From: Protea cynaroides
Taxonomy: Eukaryota; Streptophyta; Magnoliopsida; Proteales; Proteaceae
Assembly (NCBI GenBank): GCA_028583415.1
Contig: CM053267.1
Location: forward strand, 1,488,001-1,552,000
Reading direction: 5' to 3'
DNA: 64,000 nt
Shown: piece by piece, positions 44,901-55,717 of the stretch
How positions within the stretch are numbered: position 1 is the stretch's first letter
How the letters are laid out: the number at the start of each line of letters is the position of its first letter
Notes under the pieces: generated by a model
What the model was told of the DNA's origin: nothing
The model's database searches: none
The model's input: the letters and a program-made list of their open reading frames with translations, nothing else
Position numbers and translations under genes: made by a program

Positions 44901-45411
44901 TCTATGAATTCTCGTACCACATCTATATCCTCCATCTTTTGTGAATCCGTAGTGATGTCGACTACAGATACAAGGTACCCCACTCCCCCCTTCTCTAAGC
45001 ATCTCTTAGCTTTTAGGGCGGAGAGGATCAGCTTCCGCTTCTTAGGTAACTTGGTCCCAGTGAAGCTATACTCGTTTCCCTTTTTGTCTGTAAGCACAAG
45101 CTTCCTTTCACCACATAATAGGATAGCTGAATGATGGCCTAGTCAATCCATTCCCAATATGACATCAAAGTCTGCCATCTCGAGTAGTACCAGACTTGCT
45201 TCTATGTCTCGACCCTCAATACATACTGTACACGACCCATAATATTCAGTCAAAGCCACTTCAACTCCTAGCAGAGAGCGAACTATCAAGCTTGGGTTCA
45301 AGTGCTTGATCGGTAACTCCATTCGCTTTCCAAAGAAAATAAAAACAAAGGAGTGCATGGCCCCAGAGTCAAAGAGTACTCTGGAAGGTATACCAGCTAC
45401 ATTTACAATTC
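41945..45411 (-). pseudogene. pol of element F
   Basis: Protease DSGAMHSF (near 45385). TGG to TAG near 45142 (MD-stop-LGHHS). RT (44066-45097) has a deletion of about six residues in the LNKLTIK stretch (YREQNRYPL), and the catalytic box reads FVDYILVYSKD, losing the second Asp. Frameshift near 44165. RNase H (43797-44177) has TDASG and DLELAAVIH; TAG near 43797 and 43698. Linker and HHCC finger open at 43053-43628 (CLNCQQVK), then TGG to TAG. Integrase MDFVTCLPLTP and SDRDPRFTSKF, TAG near 42804, a frameshift near 42700. A chromodomain-like end follows (KVQQLQTKDIHYVKVHW, EEITWEEE). Not functional. Confidence 0.92.
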
Positions 45412-45493
45412 CTAAAATTTTATTGTCCCTTAGTCCTACATGCTCATGCACACAATGAAATAGTAAGCTAAATAGTAAGGGGTAGAATCATAC
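45412..45493 (-). other. Candidate 82-nt gag/pol intron, element F
   Basis: GTCACTG|GTATGATTC ... AAAATTTTAG|GAATTG. Joins VVTG to IVNVAGIPSRVLFDSG in frame. The sequence inside is unlike that of the B-E introns, but position, GT-AG ends and phase are the same, which is the strongest support for real splicing. Confidence 0.65.
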
Positions 45494-46774
45494 CAGTGAC
45501 CACATCAGGTGATGCGGCTGCCTCTTCAGTGGTGACAGCAAATACTTTTCCTTGCTGGGGAGGTTGTTTCCTAGGTAGAGTGCAGGTCCTTGCAACATGT
45601 CCCACTTGCTGACAGTTGAAACATTTAATGTTCGGGTTGTGTCCAGCGAATTGTGGCACAGGTGGTGCCGTATTGTTTCTTGCAGGCCCTGTAGTGTACT
45701 GAGCCCTATACGGGCGAAAAGGTCTATTGTTACCGCTACCTGAACTCTCAGTAGCGGGTGTCTTCACTCCCCTGTTCTGAGCGAAGAAGCTGTCCCTCTA
45801 ACTGGATTCTATAACTCTCACAACCTGTACATCCTCATTATAAATTTTCTTGTCCATCCCCAATATGTGCTCTCTGATGCTTCCACGCAGTCCCATGGTG
45901 AACCTACGCGTCTTGGTCTCTTCCTCTTGCATACTTGCCGGTGTGAAGAAAAATAATTCTTCATACCTCTGCCGGTAAGCAACCACAGTCGACTGAGACT
46001 GCTGTAGATTAAAGAACTCCTTCTCCATCTGATCTCTGAAACTCTTCGGAAAATATTTATCGAAAAAGGCAACCTTGAACACTTCCCAATCCACCTGTGT
46101 ATGCTTTGTCTCTAGATATGCCCGAGTAGAATTCCACCAAGTATTTGCATCTTCCTTCAGCATATGAGTGGCAAACAGAACCTTCTCCTCCTCTGTACAA
46201 GTCATCAGGCAGAAATTCTTCTCTATTTTTGCAACCCACTGTGCTGGCCACAATGGTTTCCCGATCTTACCCGTGAATGAAGAAGGCTTCAACTTAAAAA
46301 ATCTGTCCACTGCCCGACTCAAATCGTGCTGTCCCTGTGTATTTATCCCGTACCATGGTGGTGGATACGGATAGGCTCCCTGATAAGCAGAAGACGATGG
46401 AAATTGGTGCGGTGGTGGTACATCTATGCTTGGCCCATCGGCCCTGGACTACCATGCATCGGCAGTGTAGTATTATTCCCTCCAGACCTAGGTGTACCTT
46501 CGGTGAAAACATGACCCGGTGGCCTGAACATCTTTAACATCTCGCTCAGGAATGCTTTCTGTTGAGCTTCCATTTGATATATCAGATTGGTCACAATAGT
46601 CTCAGAGTTCATGTGAGGAGGGCCAGGCAAATTTGTCGGTACCCTTGGAACCTGTTCTTCCTTAACTACCGGGCTTGGCTCTCTAACATAGCCTGGTTCT
46701 ACATGTTCTTCTTCATCGTGGCGCACCCTACCCTGGTCACGCTTTTGGCCCCTACGACCGTTTCTGCCTACCAT
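45494..46774 (-). pseudogene. gag of element F
   Basis: N-terminus MVGRNGRRGQKRDQGRVRHDEEE (46424-46774), then a frameshift near 46430. Core 45798-46322: VDRFFKLKPSSFTG, PLWPAQWVAKIEKNF, NTWWNSTRAYLETKH and KYFPKSFRDQMEKEF. CAG to TAG at about 45798. C-terminal part with intact zinc knuckle CFNCQQVGHVARTC (near 45610). Only one stop and about one frameshift, so gag is better kept here than pol. Confidence 0.9.
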
Positions 46775-47681
46775 CTCAGACTATTCTGTTTGGATCTGAG
46801 AAGAAGACATAACACATGAGAACAATAATAGTGGTGTTAGTCTTGAACAATATAAGGTGAAACAGTCAAAAAGTAGAAATTAAATTTACAAAATTTTTAA
46901 AATTTTTCATAATTTTTCTACCCCTTCTATAGCTGACCGGTCGCAACATACCGGTCGCACCTCTGTAGAATGTTGTGCGACCGGTATAGTCGACCGGTCA
47001 GAATTTTCATTATGACCGAGACATAGCGGTCGCAGCCCCTATGGGGTACCGGTCAACTGGTATGTCGACCGGTATGCCCAGAAAGGGCTTAAAATCGCAA
47101 AAAAGTGAGATTTTTCTCACTTTTTCTCTCTTCCTTCTCTCGGGTGGGGATTCCTCTCTGGCTCCTAAGTTGCTACCGTCTGGCCGGTGACCTTAGAAGC
47201 CATTTTCATCCATTCCAGACTTAGAACATCACCTCCAGGTAAGTTTTTTCCCTCTCTATCAAACTTTTACATAGTTTTCATATCGACTTTACCTAAAATT
47301 TTCGATTTTTCTTTGATTGGAAGATTCTAACCGTAGGAACTTCTTTCCTTTGGCTTAGAAAGGGTTTAGAGACCCCCAAGAGAAAAAGCCCTCAATCAAT
47401 TTGGACTTTCACCGAATGGTTTTCATAAAATCGGATTTTTCTAGTTTTTAACCTAGGTTTTGTAAAAATTTTGAATTTTCTTGAATATTTCTTAATTTCT
47501 CAAATATTTTGCTTGAATTGCATATGATTGGTTTGCTTGAAGTGTGCGGGGGTTACGTAAGTCCTCCTCCCCAAGTTTTGGGTGAGTTCGAGGCTTTCTC
47601 CCAATTTACTGTCCTTATGCTATCGAATTTTTGAAGATTATTAACATTTTTTTCTTGTTTTCTTTATGTTTTGCAGTTTAA
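46775..47681. promoter_or_regulatory. Divergent region between gag and aORF, element F
   Basis: Six ACCGGT words, mostly GACCGGTCG-like, at 46930-47085, at the place where B-E carry GGGTCGA words. Leader acceptor CTTCTTCTCAG|ATCC at 46796, 21 nt before the gag ATG; donor GACG|GTAAGTG in the 5' LTR at 51080 (intron 4285 nt). aORF 5' UTR intron 47239-47676 (438 bp; CTCCAG|GTAAGT to TATGTTTTGCAG|TTTAA). Confidence 0.55.
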
Positions 47682-48943
47682 ATGGCTCCCCGAAGAGGTC
47701 TTGGCAAGCGTTCCTATGGCTTGGGCATGTGCGCTCCTCATCCACCAGTTCCACAGCTCGATGAGCAGTGGTTCTGTTCTGAGGCGGCACAAGCCCGTTT
47801 CCCTTGGTTCGATAGCAAGAACATAGAGTTTGGGTGGCGGGTCAACTTGGAGTAGTTGCACAGGTTTGATGTGCAAGCAGCTTTTGACAGGCTTGGGTGG
47901 GTGCCTGTCATTACTTACACTGAGACCACTCGCCCCAATCGGGTCAAACACTTCTACGCCAACCTGGAGCTTCATGGGGATGTCAACGATCCAAATCAGG
48001 GTAGGGACTTGTGCATCTCCAGCTTCGTAAAGGGCGTCAACATCTCCTTCGATACTCATTAGTTGGCTGACCTGCTAGGGGTCCCCAATGATGGAGATCT
48101 AGTGTACTGCCCTCCAAAAGTGAAGGGTTACTTGAGCAAGGATCTACGTCGAGAGATAGTGGAGCAGATACTAAATCCTGGGGCTCCTATGAAGGCTGCT
48201 AGTCTGAGGCCCCTGGCTCGAGTTTATAGCCGCATCATCCAGCACAACATTGTGCCCCAGAGTGGCCACTATAGTGAGTTATGTCAGCTCACTCAGTACA
48301 TCACCTACTTCATCTGCACAGGGGAGCGGGTCTCTCTCCCTTACCTCATCATTCAGACTATGCATCAGGCGACTCTGGCCGATCAGGCCAGTAACCTCCC
48401 CTATGGCCGTCACATCACTACTCTTCTGTGGCGCATACGAGTGAGCATGAGAGGCGAGGTGGCTGTTGAGCATACTATGACTTCAGACATTGACTGGGAT
48501 GCCATTCTTAGGATGCAGGTGGATAATCTGCTTGTTAGTGATGATGAGCTGGAGGCTTGCCCTCACCCACTTAGGAGGGTAGTAGCGCGGCAGCAGCAGC
48601 CAATGCGGCACACGCAGCAGAGGCTGAGAGTGATGATGGGGATGACGATGATAGGGCAGAGGATGTATCAGTGCCAGCTTCCCAGCCTATACCTACAACA
48701 CCACAGCCTACATCTACAGCTGGACCGTCTCATCCCCCTCCGGACCCAGTGTTGAGCATGTTCACGGAGATCAGGGATACCCAGAGGATCATCCTAGAGT
48801 CTCAGTGAGAGATGGGTTTGGAGTTGGGACGTCTGGCTCGTACCCTACAGGTCACACAGGACCAGGTACACTGGCTTAGGGTCACTTACAAGCGAGATTA
48901 TGACATAGCGGACCCTATTCCTTCTAGGCCCCCTATCCCATGA
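47682..48943 (+). pseudogene. aORF of element F
   Basis: MAPRRGLGKRSYGLG start, five bases after the intron acceptor. N-terminus differs from the MARTK type (WFCSEAAQARFPWFDSKN), but the core aligns well: FDVQAAFDRLGWVPVITY, FYANLELHGDVNDPNQG, FVKGVNISFDTH, LADLLGVPNDGDLVYC, RIIQHNIVPQSGHYSELCQLTQYITYFICTG and SNLPYGRHITTLL. Stops at 47853-47855 and 48060-48062 (CAG to TAG). Frameshift near 48590 in a CAGCAGCAG run, after which the Ala-rich, acidic DDGDDDDRAED, Pro-rich and C-terminal parts follow to TGA 48941-48943. This copy shows which parts of the aORF are conserved between subfamilies. Confidence 0.9.
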
Positions 48944-49254
48944 TTTTTTTCCTTTTATTTTTCTCTCTCCTGACTGTTTATATAACAGGGTAACTGTCCG
49001 GTTTGTGGATTGTACCCTATAGTACTATTACATTTGATACTCTCTTTCTGTTTAATGAAAGTTTTTTATGGTTTTCCTAACTAGTGCATGGGTATCATTA
49101 AATTCCATATTCAATATCATATATTATGCTCTTTCTTAGTCCGTCTCAGGTATCAAACAATGCTTAGGGTGTGTTTGTATTAAGATTTTTAAATTTCCCA
49201 ACTCAATTCATTGACTTAGTTAAGTGCAATATGGTCTGTTGGACAAAGCCCGAT
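48944..49254. other. aORF 3' region of element F
   Basis: Non-coding T-rich block between the aORF stop and PBS. It keeps the phrase GGTAACTGTCCGG..TGTGGATTGTACCCT shared with the other copies, so part of it is conserved across subfamilies. No gene seen. Confidence 0.45.
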
Positions 49255-49267
49255 GGCTCTGATACTA
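49255..49267 (-). other. Primer-binding site of element F (tRNA-iMet)
   Basis: Reverse complement TAGTATCAGAGCC, one mismatch. Confidence 0.88.
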
Positions 49268-49270
49268 AGT

Positions 49271-51599
49271 TGTCACACCCCAAATTCTAAACCAACCAGG
49301 ATGGTGTGAGTGAACCATTATTGAACCAACGGTTCAAACCAGGTTCTCGAATAGACCGTGTCCACTCATATAAACCATTGCACATAACCACAATCAGAAT
49401 ATAATTAATTCAGCGAAAGTCTTTAAATAAATGAACTGTGTATCTATTGATAAATTTAATAAAATATCTAATTATTTAAATCCAAACATAAATTAAATAT
49501 CCTTACATCTCTTTATAAGTCAACCGAAAACAACTGAAACAAATAAATAAAATCAATCAAAGGTACACGCAGAAAGGGCACTCGCATGAAGCGTCATGCT
49601 CGTCCTGTCCTGCCTGTACACCCAAAGCAGCGACACCACCATATGCCGGAGCGTTCACGTAGTCATCAACTGTGTAACCTGCATCAACATCTAAAAACAT
49701 GTATATATACAAAGGGTGGCTCACAACTTAGCTCAGTAAAACAATCAGACAGTTTCACAATATTATGCATGAGTAACAATCATTTTATGTTGTGATGTGC
49801 TTTAAGTTTGCAATGTGCTATAGAAAGGTTTGGTGGCCCCCGCACCTCTATACATGAGTGTGTGGCATCGCATAGTATATCACACCACCACCGGCCCACA
49901 TGCACCTATAATGGAATAGTGATAGAGCAAAGGTATCCCCGTACCTCCCCTGATATCCTACCCATACCAGTACCAAAGCCCCTACTAGCCAGGGCTTGCA
50001 AACTGGGCTCGCAACTAGCCAATCCTATATGTCATCAATGTAGGCTCTATCCTAGCACAGCCGTCTACGGCATAGAGATGGAGCTAAGGTATCCCCGTAC
50101 CTCCCCTGATACCCTATCCGTAACTAACACACTAGGACAGAACAATACACAGGTAGACCCTATCCCAACATAACTCCCTACGGCATAGAGATAGAGCTAA
50201 AGCATCGTGGACAAGCCAGTGTCGGCATCGGAGACCAGAGTGCCACATAACCATGGCCAGGCCAACATCAACATCGGAGACCACCGTACCATGACCTTCC
50301 CCTGATGCCCCACCCGTACCAAGTATGTTAAGATTGAATACTACAAAAAGTGCCAGTGTGAGGAATGATCCCAGGCCCATCCCCCACTCCACACACCAAC
50401 AAAAATAATCACATGCCTAACAATCACATCTTATCATGCAAGAACAATAACAATAACTGAAAGTAAAGGATGACATGTGAATATGCATAAACATCACATC
50501 ATATATATTCAGGGTTATTAACAACGATTTATTGTCCGTTAATTATTAGGTTTAGGTCAGATACCCTTACTTAATGCTCGTTTAATAGCTTGCTCCACGT
50601 CGCAAGATCCAAACGTAAAATCACAAAGTCCTACAATATTATTAAGGTTTCATTAGAATAGTTTTCTTAGGGTTACACGTTGGTCGAAAACCAACAAAGT
50701 CCAGAACCAGCCTTTTCAGCGCTGACCTGTCGCAACATACCGGTTGTAGCTCTGTGAGAAAACTAGCAACCAGTATGGTCGATCGATATGTCTCCGGAAG
50801 ACCATACTTTGGGATTTTCAACTACAATCGATCAATCTACATGGATTTCTAGGGTTCCTCCTATCCATTATAAGTCTGAGCTTTGAGTTAGAGTTATCTC
50901 CAACTCATTCAAGTCTAGTTTTGATAATAACCATCCTAGAACTCAAATCTAGGGTTTAACGGCAAATTATGGTTTAATGTCCAATTAGGGTTTTAGATCA
51001 ATACCTGCTTTGCATGGTATTGATCCAACCATACAACTATCCTAGAGTCATAGAGTAAGAAGAATGATTAAAACACTTACCGTCGACTGGCGTAGGTGAG
51101 CATCGTAGAACGGCAATGACGGCACTTCCTTCTTCTTCCTAGCCTCTTTTCCTTCTCCAACCTCCTTTTCCTTTCTAGGATTTGTGAGAGATAATGGAAA
51201 GGATTTGAGGAGGTTTAGAGGTGTTTATATAGGCTAGGATTAGGGTTTAGTAACCCTATTAGGATTAAGAAGGTTCATGTATTAGGGTTTCAGAAAGTGG
51301 GACCCGTAGAGATTCAAATTCTGGATCTCCGTAGTCAGCTGCGCAGAGCTGACCGGTCGTCCGGTACCAAGACCGGTACCATCGACCGGTCAACATAAAA
51401 TGACACTTATTTGACCATTTTTGATCCGATTTTGTACACCTGTTTGTCATCCGCTCGTCCCGTCTGGCCCGATGATGATCGAAAGACCTGCTACGACATG
51501 AAATCAAGGTTTTGACCAGGTTTATGGAGTACGGGTCTTACAATTCCCCCACCCTTAAAAGAAATATTGTACCTGAAATTTGCATATGTAGGTCTTACA
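49271..51599 (-). repeat. 5' LTR of element F (2329 bp)
   Basis: TGTCACACCCC to GGTCTTACA. TATATAAA (minus) at 51224-51231. ACCGGTCG clusters at 50720-50790 and 51345-51390. The terminal 57 bp (51543-51599) are the PPT-end duplication. Confidence 0.95.
49557..49691 (-). other. Conserved LTR reading frame, copy in 5' LTR-F
   Basis: 45 codons with stop, open, CECPFC motif. See 54814-54948. Confidence 0.55.
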
Positions 51600-51604
51600 G
51601 TAGG
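51600..51604. repeat. Target-site duplication of element F, right copy
   Basis: GTAGG, pair of 39617-39621. Confidence 0.95.
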
Positions 51605-52999
51605 ACTATCCCTGAGTTCACCTTGGACGATGAAAAGGTATTGAAGTACAAAGGAAGAATATGTGTTCCTAAAACAGAAAATTTGGACATTAGATACCGA
51701 CTAATGAATGAAGCTCACACCACCGCCTATTCGATACATGCTGGAAGTACAAAGATGTATCATGATTTAAAGAAGTTATATTGGTGGAGAGGAATGAAGA
51801 CAGATGTAGTTAAATTTGTGTCTCAATGCTTAAATTGTCCGAGGGTGAAGGCTGAACGACAAAGACCAGTAGGACTATTACAGTTGCTACCAGAACCAGC
51901 ATGGAAATGGGACTGCATCACTATGGACTTTGTCACCGGGTTACCACTGACTCCCTGAGTAGTTGACGCGGTTTGGGTAATTATAGGCCGTTTGACTAAA
52001 ATAGATCGATTTATAGCTATACGACCTCAGTATACATTGGAAAGGTTAGCTAAGTTGTAAGTGGATAATATTGTCAGATTACACAATGTACCTGAAAGCA
52101 TTGTGTCCGACAGAGATCAACGATTTACTTCAAAGTTTTGGGAAGGATTGCAAAAGGCTATGGGTACAACATTGAAGTTCAGTACTGCATTCCATCCTCA
52201 AACAAACGAACAGTCGGAGCGTACCATTCAAATTTTAGAAGACACGCTTCGAGCCTATGTAATTGATTTTAAAGGATCATGGGATGTAAAACTACCATTG
52301 ATCGAGTTCACTTATAACAACAGCTATCAGGCTACTATACAGATGTAACCCTATGAAGCACTGTATGGTAGGAAGTGTTGAACTCCATTGTTTTGGAATG
52401 AAATTGGAGAACATATTATTGTTGGACAAGAATTTGTTGAAGAGACATGTCGAGTAGTCGACATTATCAAGGAAAGAGTAAGAACGGCTCAGAATCGTCA
52501 GAAACAGTATGCAGATACTCGACGACGAGACCTTGAATTTGTCATAGGTGATAAGGTGTTCTTGAAAGTATCACCTATATGAGGTTTAAAGCGGTTCGGA
52601 CAGAAAGGGAAGCTTAGTCTGAGATATGTCGGGCCATATGAGATTCTAACTAAACGTGGAAAGGTGGCTTATCAGCTAGCACTACCACCGTCTATGTCAA
52701 ACGTGCATGATGTATTCCATGTTTTATTTTTGAAGAAGTACGTCAGGGACCCAACACACGTTTTGACAGTGGATCCACCTGATTTGACTGATGATTTGAC
52801 ATTTGAAGTAGCACCAACTGAAATCACCAGCCGAAAGGTTCAACGACTATGCAACTGTGATATTTACTATGTTAAGGTCACCTGGAGAAGCCGAGTTATA
52901 GATGAAATCACATGGGAAGAAGAGAATGCTATGCGAAAGCAATACCCTCATCTTTTTTACTTGGAAGGTATGTACCAATTTCGAGGACAAAATTTTTAA
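51605..52999 (+). pseudogene. pol of element C, part 3: integrase and chromodomain
   Basis: Continues TIPEFTLDDEKVLKYKG. The zinc finger is visible (AHTTAYSIH, CLNC). The acidic triad is present as MDFVTGLP, SDRDQRFTSKF and SERTIQILED. Stops: CGA to TGA at 51956-51958, TAT to TAA at 52058-52060, TCA to TAA at 52346-52348, CGA to TGA near 52379, and CGA to TGA at 52580-52582. The chromodomain-like end is open (KVQRLCNCDIYYVKVTW, DEITWEEENAM), ending TAA at 52997-52999. Three of the five stops are CpG transitions. Confidence 0.92.
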
Positions 53000-53000
53000 T

Positions 53001-53014
53001 AAAAAGGAGGGGAG
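53001..53014 (+). other. Polypurine tract of element C
   Basis: AAAAAGGAGGGGAG directly before TTGTAAGACCC. Confidence 0.85.
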
Positions 53015-53015
53015 T

Positions 53016-55229
53016 TGTAAGACCCGTGTCAAACTAACCGGTCTTACCACCTTGTACCAGGTCTACCTATCATGGTCGAGCCAAGTGGACCAAGTACGTG
53101 AAGGAAATCACAAAACCAGGTTTGAATTTGACCCAAAAATAGTAAATTTTGAAGATTGGGTCGCATGTCTAAACAGGTAGGGTCGACCCCACCTCAATAG
53201 AAGTCCAACCCATGACTTTTCAGTCGTAGAGTTGGATGATTTGAGAACCATAGGGTCGACGGATCCTGCGATCCTATGATCGACCCTATGATGACATACT
53301 AAAACTGTAAATTAGGAAGCTTTCCTAATTTCAAGGAGTCCTTTCCTAATCTCGATGGGACATATTTTGGGAGGTTTTCCTCTATAAATAGGACATCCCT
53401 TAGCCTCTTTCACTCCTTTTAGAACTATAATTGAAAGTGAGAGAAAGAGAAAGAGAAGGAAGAGAAGAATAGAAGGAAAATTAGAGAAAAGACTAAGGAA
53501 GAGGAGGAACTTCAGAGAAACCTTTGAGTCTCAGCCAACTTCAGGTATGAGTTTAATTTCCTCATGAATTAAGATCCCAGAATGGAATATAAAGAAGTTA
53601 GGATTAGGAGAAACCCAAATCATCTATCCACGGATGAGTTTCGAAGGAATCCATGTAAGTAATCATCATAGGCAATGGAAAGTGTGTAAAAATCATAGTT
53701 ATGAGTCATAGAACAATATTAGAATGGACCTACGAGACCTCATGATTGATCACATACCCTCGAGAAGTCCCAGGGAGGGTGTGGTCGCACATAGGGTCGC
53801 GACCGCATGTCCGACCCTACCCCTACGGTCGATTGGGTAACCGACCCTAGGTAGTGCCCTACCTGCGACCCTATGATTTTAGTTAGTCTAAATTTGTTGG
53901 AATTAATTATAATTAGAATCTATCGACTTGTTCAGTTGTCTTAGTGATTTAAAAGTGGTTCTTAAACCTTGAACGAGAATCTACACTCAATCAAAGTTGA
54001 GGGAACAAGACCTAAACTAATTGGATAATAAAAAACTATTTTTTCTTATTGAGTCATATACCATGATTGATTCTATGCGTGTATGTGTGTATTGTGCATT
54101 TAACATGTCATCCAATATCCCTGCTATTACTGTTCAAGCATATTTAATTTCATTTATTTATAACATGATGATGATGTTGATGTTAGGAATAGGCATGTGA
54201 ATGTTTGTGTGTGGTTAGTGTATTTGATGCGAATGGGGCATCAGGGGGAGGACGTGATATCATGGTGTGTCCTAGTCACCATACTCTAGCCCTATCTCTA
54301 CTCAAGTCATGTCCACCAACATCATCGTATCACCATTATCATAGCAGAGCTATTACGTCGTAGGGCATCAAGGGAGGTGGTCTCGGACCGTGTGGTCTGA
54401 CTCTACCGGGGGGCCTTAGCTCTATCTCTATGGACATATTGAGGGATGCTAGGGTGAGGCCTTGGGTAGACTGTTTGACATTAGGATTGGTTAGTTGTGA
54501 GCCCAGTTTGCAAGCCCTCGCCAATAGGGGCTTACGTGTTGGTATGGGAGCATGTGGTACTTTAATATCGATACCCATTGGGTACACTGTTTCCATTGTG
54601 GGTGCATGTGGGACGACAATGTCGATATTCATTGGGCGGCTTCACACACTCATGTATAGAGGTGAGGCGGCCTCCGAACCTTTCTATTGCACATTGCAAA
54701 CTTATAAACCAGACCACAGATATGAATTGAATGCATGCATATATTTGTTGCATTGTTTTGTTTGCTCACTAAGCCATGATGTGTGCTCACCCTTTTCGAC
54801 GTCAAATATTTTAGTTGATGATGCAGGTACGACAGTTGAAGACTACATGAATGCTCCTGTGTACGGGCAAGCGGCGGCAATGGACGCTGAAGTGATGATG
54901 GAGTCGCATGATTCGACATGCGAGTGCAACTCCTGTGTTTTTTATTAGACTTTTATTTGGATTATACAGACAATGTATTTGAATTAAATATTTAAGTTTA
55001 TGTCTCAGTCATTTTGAGAATAATTGGTTAAATTATTTATTTTATCACATTTAGATTCTCAGTTAATTTAATATTTAAGACTTCCGCTATTGTGTATTTA
55101 CTCTGATTATTATGGTGAATATGTATGATTTAAGCAAACAGACACAGCCTATTTGAGATCTTGGTTAAACCATTGGTTTATTAGCGGTTCATCACACCAT
55201 TCTGAATAGTGCAGAATTGGGGTCTAACA
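53016..55229 (+). repeat. 3' LTR of element C (2214 bp)
   Basis: TGTAAGACCC to GGTCTAACA. TATA box TATAAATA at 53383-53390, donor TTCAG|GTATGAG near 53544. GGGTCG/CGACCC clusters in U3 (53155-53290) and R-U5 (53775-53875). Clearly more divergent from the LTRs of A, B, D and E than those are from each other. Confidence 0.93.
54814..54948 (+). other. Conserved 44-codon LTR reading frame with CECxxC motif (reference copy, LTR-C)
   Basis: Reads VDDAGTTVEDYMNAPVYG, then Ala/Glu-rich, then HDSTCECNSCVFY and stop. The frame sits about 280 bp before the LTR 3' end, after a T-rich stretch and TTTTAG..GATGCAG|GT, which look like splice acceptors. Ten LTRs carry it in the same phase with no frameshifting indel; nine are free of internal stops, one (3' LTR-E) has a nonsense, one (3' LTR-D) lost its stop and LTR-A has an in-frame 6-bp insertion. 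Subfamily F differs at many third codon positions yet keeps the pattern, as expected for coding sequence. The internal Met is not conserved (Val in F), so it is more likely the last exon of something than a stand-alone gene. Function unknown. Confidence 0.55.
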
Positions 55230-55515
55230 AGCTCTCCCCCAAAATCGAAAATCCTTCTCCTTCTCTTGCTTATTGGTTTTATCTCCTCCTAGACTCCCTC
55301 TCTTACCCTAACTCTATTTCTTATCTATCTCCTTATTCCACACGTCTTTCTCGTATTTCCTCTCTAGGTCCTTTATTCCCACTCAATCTCTTATTCCCTC
55401 TCAATCTCCTAGCCTATATCGGCCTTTTAATCTCCTCTCCAACCCTCTTTCCTATTCGGTTAATATGTATACAATATATATAATAAATTATATAATATAT
55501 CATATATATATAGTA

Positions 55516-55558
<43 letters not shown>

Positions 55559-55717
55559 CAATATATTAAAATACATGTATAATACACATAAACTGAACTG
55601 ATTCAGATTGGTCTGGGTTGGACTGGTCAGGAGTGAACTGGTCTGATCCAGTGTGAGTAGAGTTGAGTTGGTCAAACCCCACCTTTTCCCTTTTTCCTCT
55701 TGTCTACTCACCTAAAC
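55230..55717. other. Flanking DNA between elements C and G
   Basis: Pyrimidine-rich (CTCCTTCTC-type) from 55240 to 55455, then AT-rich. No homology to the elements that I can see and no convincing gene; an 88-codon frame at 55217-55483 is low-complexity Leu/Ser/Pro. The first five bases AGCTC should be C's target duplication. Confidence 0.6.
55519..55556. repeat. TA microsatellite
   Basis: Uninterrupted (TA)n of about 18 units, preceded by imperfect ATATAT tracts from 55480. Confidence 0.95.

Larger units (their letters stand above)
39622..51599 (-). mobile_element. Element F: divergent gypsy subfamily in C's pol
   Basis: Complete minus-strand copy of 11,978 bp flanked by GTAGG. Same architecture as the others, but gag, aORF, LTR and operator-like words are clearly divergent (gag MVGRNGRRGQKRDQG; aORF MAPRRGLGKRSYG; ACCGGTCG words). 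Its LTRs end with an extra 57 bp that copy the PPT and pol end. The TSD position shows that the 57 bp belong to the LTR. Confidence 0.95.
10555..55229 (+). mobile_element. Element C: outermost Tekay-like retrotransposon, host of B, D and F
   Basis: Plus-strand element split by three insertions. In-window pieces are aORF (10555-11414, minus strand), divergent region, gag and pol to RNase H (12456-15290), rest of RNase H and linker (39043-39621), integrase and chromodomain (51605-52999), and the 3' LTR (53016-55229). The reading frame resumes in phase across the D and F insertions, which proves the order. Its 5' LTR, PBS and aORF C-terminus must lie left of element B, outside the window. Expected 3' target duplication: AGCTC at 55230-55234. 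Confidence 0.9.

Noticed and set aside
54430..54813. Upstream part of a 172-codon open frame through LTR-C
   Set aside because: Only the last 45 codons are conserved in the other LTRs; the upstream part meets stops there (for example TGA just before the conserved part in 5' LTR-D), so it is a chance extension.
55217..55483. 88-codon frame spanning the C LTR end and flank
   Set aside because: Begins inside the LTR, is low-complexity (Leu/Ser/Pro from C/T-rich DNA) and has no homologue I recognise.
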